From Chitinophaga agrisoli (GTDB lineage: Bacteria > Bacteroidota > Bacteroidia > Chitinophagales > Chitinophagaceae): a DNA stretch of 64,000 nucleotides. Numbering within the stretch: position 1 is the first letter of the stretch; each line of letters begins with the position of its first letter. Of this stretch, positions 62,792 to 64,000 are shown in pieces. Where the stretch lies: positions 3,386,576-3,450,575 of the forward strand of contig NZ_VUOC01000004.1 of the NCBI RefSeq assembly GCF_008386695.1. The letters are read 5' to 3'. A program made the position numbers and the translations under genes. The notes under the pieces are model-generated. The model had not been told where the DNA came from and did no database searches. It saw nothing but the letters and a program-made list of their open reading frames with translations.

Positions 62792-63125
62792 ATGACAACC
62801 TCTCATCACGCCAGCAGCCTTACGAACAAACAGTGCTGACCAATGGCCACGACAACCATCAGCTACGCATTACCCGCTGGCCATGTTCATTCATTGGTAT
62901 AAGAACGTTGTCCGTCTGCCACCGCATAGGCGCTACTCCGGCTTATCAATACGATCCTCGTAAAATGCCTGCTGCACTTTACTTCCACCCGTATTGAAAA
63001 ACCTGTCCGTAGCCGAAATAGCCGCCCGCGCCGGGTTTTCCGAACAAACCATCCGTAATCAATTGAATATTGCTTTACATCGCCTGAAAGTCAAATGGAA
63101 CACTATTACGTGGTTATTCTCCTGA
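62792..63125 (+). pseudogene. Decayed ECF sigma factor gene
   Basis: The last 53 codons (62964-63125) read LSVAEIAARAGFSEQTIRNQ followed by LNIALHRLKVKW, the helix-turn-helix of sigma-70 region 4 with the normal end of the protein. Upstream, pieces in other frames resemble the start of such a protein: MTTSHHASSLTNKQ (62792 on), VLTNGHDNHQ in the second frame and LAMFIHWYKNVVR in the third, close to the usual AFxxLFxxYKNxV of region 2. The span is 334 bases instead of about 550, so frameshifts and an internal deletion have destroyed it. The region 4 part is clear; the N-terminal part is my interpretation. Confidence 0.6.
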
Positions 63126-63495
63126 GGAAATGGGTAACACTAAACACTTGTCGATAGCTACATTTGCTGTACTTTCCTTCCTACTATAATACAACAGCTG
63201 ATATGACTAAATTGTTAAGTTATTTTACAAAAATAGTTACTCCATCTGCTGCTCCATTTTTGTGCTGAATATCACCAGCTGACACAGGACGCACCCTTGG
63301 GTCTGGATGGGCATGGTGAGTGCATGGAACCGGTGAGTGGGACCAGGGCAAGGAGCCATGGCCCCAAAGCTGCCATCACCAACCTGGTGCAGCTTACAAT
63401 CACCAGATGGTAATGAAATTTTAATACCCGGATGCGCCAAGCCACTGGCGTACTTCATCCCCATATTGTATTTTAGGGGCCAGATAAACGTTTTT

Positions 63496-64000
63496 ATGCA
63501 TATACATTTCCGGAACATCCTGCTGTTGTTGATTGGAGCCATGCCTGGCGCATTTGCACAATCCGTTACGTATACCACTGCCAATGCGCATGCGCATAAT
63601 GACTACGAACATCCCATCCCGTTCTATACGGCCTATTATAAGAACTTTGGCTCTATTGAGGCGGATGTGTTTTCCCGCAATGGCCAGCTATATGTAGCGC
63701 ATAACGAAAAAGCCATTGACAGCAGCCGTACCCTGACCAGGTTATACCTGCAGCCCTTACGGGACATGATCCGGAAAAACAATGGCCAGCCGTTTAAGAA
63801 CGGCCGCCCGTTACAGCTGCTGATAGATTTTAAGACCGATAGCATACAGACCATGCGCACCCTGGTACAGCAATTACAGCAGTACCCGGACATTACTACC
63901 AATCCCAAAGTACAGCTGGTGATCAGCGGCAGTCAGCCGGTACCGGCACAGTGGACGGAATACCCGGCCTATATATTGTTTGACGGCAAACAGAATCTTT
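63496..64000 (+). CDS. Secreted phosphodiesterase (PI-PLC-like / glycerophosphodiesterase fold), N-terminal part
   Basis: The ATG at 63496 opens on a signal peptide (MHIHFRNILLLLIGAMPGAF). The 168 codons visible show ANAHAHNDYEHPIPFYTAYY, then FGSIEADVFSRNGQLYVAHN and QLLIDFKTDSIQTMRTLVQQ, the pattern of Bacteroidota proteins with the PI-PLC-like/GDPD TIM barrel (catalytic His in AHND and VAHNE, metal Glu/Asp in EADVF). The gene runs off the window. Its likely job is to cleave glycerophosphodiesters or related esters outside the inner membrane. Confidence 0.85.
   Translation, partial: MHIHFRNILLLLIGAMPGAFAQSVTYTTANAHAHNDYEHPIPFYTAYYKNFGSIEADVFSRNGQLYVAHNEKAIDSSRTLTRLYLQPLRDMIRKNNGQPFKNGRPLQLLIDFKTDSIQTMRTLVQQLQQYPDITTNPKVQLVISGSQPVPAQWTEYPAYILFDGKQNL

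Larger units (their letters stand above)
62189..63495. other. Long gene-free stretch after dnaA
   Basis: 1.3 kb with no intact gene. It contains a degenerate tandem array (62243-62530), a pair of 25-base direct repeats around it, a DnaA-box-like TTATTCACG (62592-62600), a decayed ECF sigma gene (62792-63125) and, at 63290-63420, a GC-rich stretch with many GGTGAGTG and CATGG words that I cannot explain. No tRNA was seen. Confidence 0.55.

Overview
The window looks like chromosomal DNA from a Bacteroidota bacterium, most likely the family Chitinophagaceae (Chitinophaga-like). This rests on two SusC/SusD pairs, a FecI-type sigma factor with a FecR anti-sigma factor ending in a DUF4974-like domain, DUF1080 / ThuA / Gfo-Idh-MocA sugar genes, many lipoproteins, a TAnnTTTG-type promoter at glyA and a SecA ending in a SEC-C zinc motif. 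No genus can be proved from the sequence alone. No rRNA, tRNA, transposase, integrase or CRISPR array was recognised.

Layout. 1-4.5 kb: end of a DUF1080 protein, a DUF885 lipoprotein, an MmcQ/YjbR protein and a Tat-exported Gfo/Idh/MocA protein. 5.1-9.0 kb, minus strand: eboD-eboE-eboF. 9.3-19.9 kb, plus strand: histidine kinase, response regulator, ECF sigma factor, FecR, SusC, SusD and a secreted phosphodiesterase. 20.1-23.0 kb, minus strand: eboA-eboB-eboC. The six-gene ebo cluster is therefore split in two by an opposite-strand regulatory and outer-membrane transport locus. Directly upstream of eboA on the same strand lie a vanadium-haloperoxidase/PAP2-type lipoprotein, a large FG-GAP/ASPIC lipoprotein and a second SusD/SusC pair (23.1-33.4 kb).

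34.4-45.2 kb, minus strand, is a sugar-oxidation locus: MFS transporter, Gfo/Idh/MocA dehydrogenase, TIM-barrel isomerase, cytochrome c, DUF1080 hydrolase, ThuA, a ThuA/sugar-dehydrogenase/PKD/cytochrome c fusion and a double thioredoxin. The content fits the 3-keto-sugar route of glycoside breakdown. 45.6-62.1 kb is core genome: secA, deoC, a SPOR-like protein, an M20 peptidase, glyA, a sugar nucleotidyltransferase, a nitronate monooxygenase-like protein, an ABC transporter, a TraB/GumN protein, a COG2509-type flavoprotein, DUF3127 and dnaA. The 546 bases before dnaA carry DnaA-box-like words and may be part of oriC. The 1.4 kb after dnaA have no intact gene: they hold a degenerate tandem array (about 45-base period) flanked by 25-base direct repeats, and a decayed ECF sigma gene. 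The window ends inside a secreted phosphodiesterase/PI-PLC-like gene.

The most promising system is the split ebo locus: cytoplasmic ebo enzymes and a membrane UbiA-type protein sit with a secreted phosphodiesterase of the same superfamily as EboF, a TonB-dependent SusCD pair, two layers of sensing and, on the far side, a haloperoxidase module. This could be a make/export/process/re-import unit for an unknown ebo metabolite, but that is inference. Two families of intergenic palindromes, built from strict 8-base (ATGTGCNR) and 7-base (TTAGCNN) repeats, also deserve attention.
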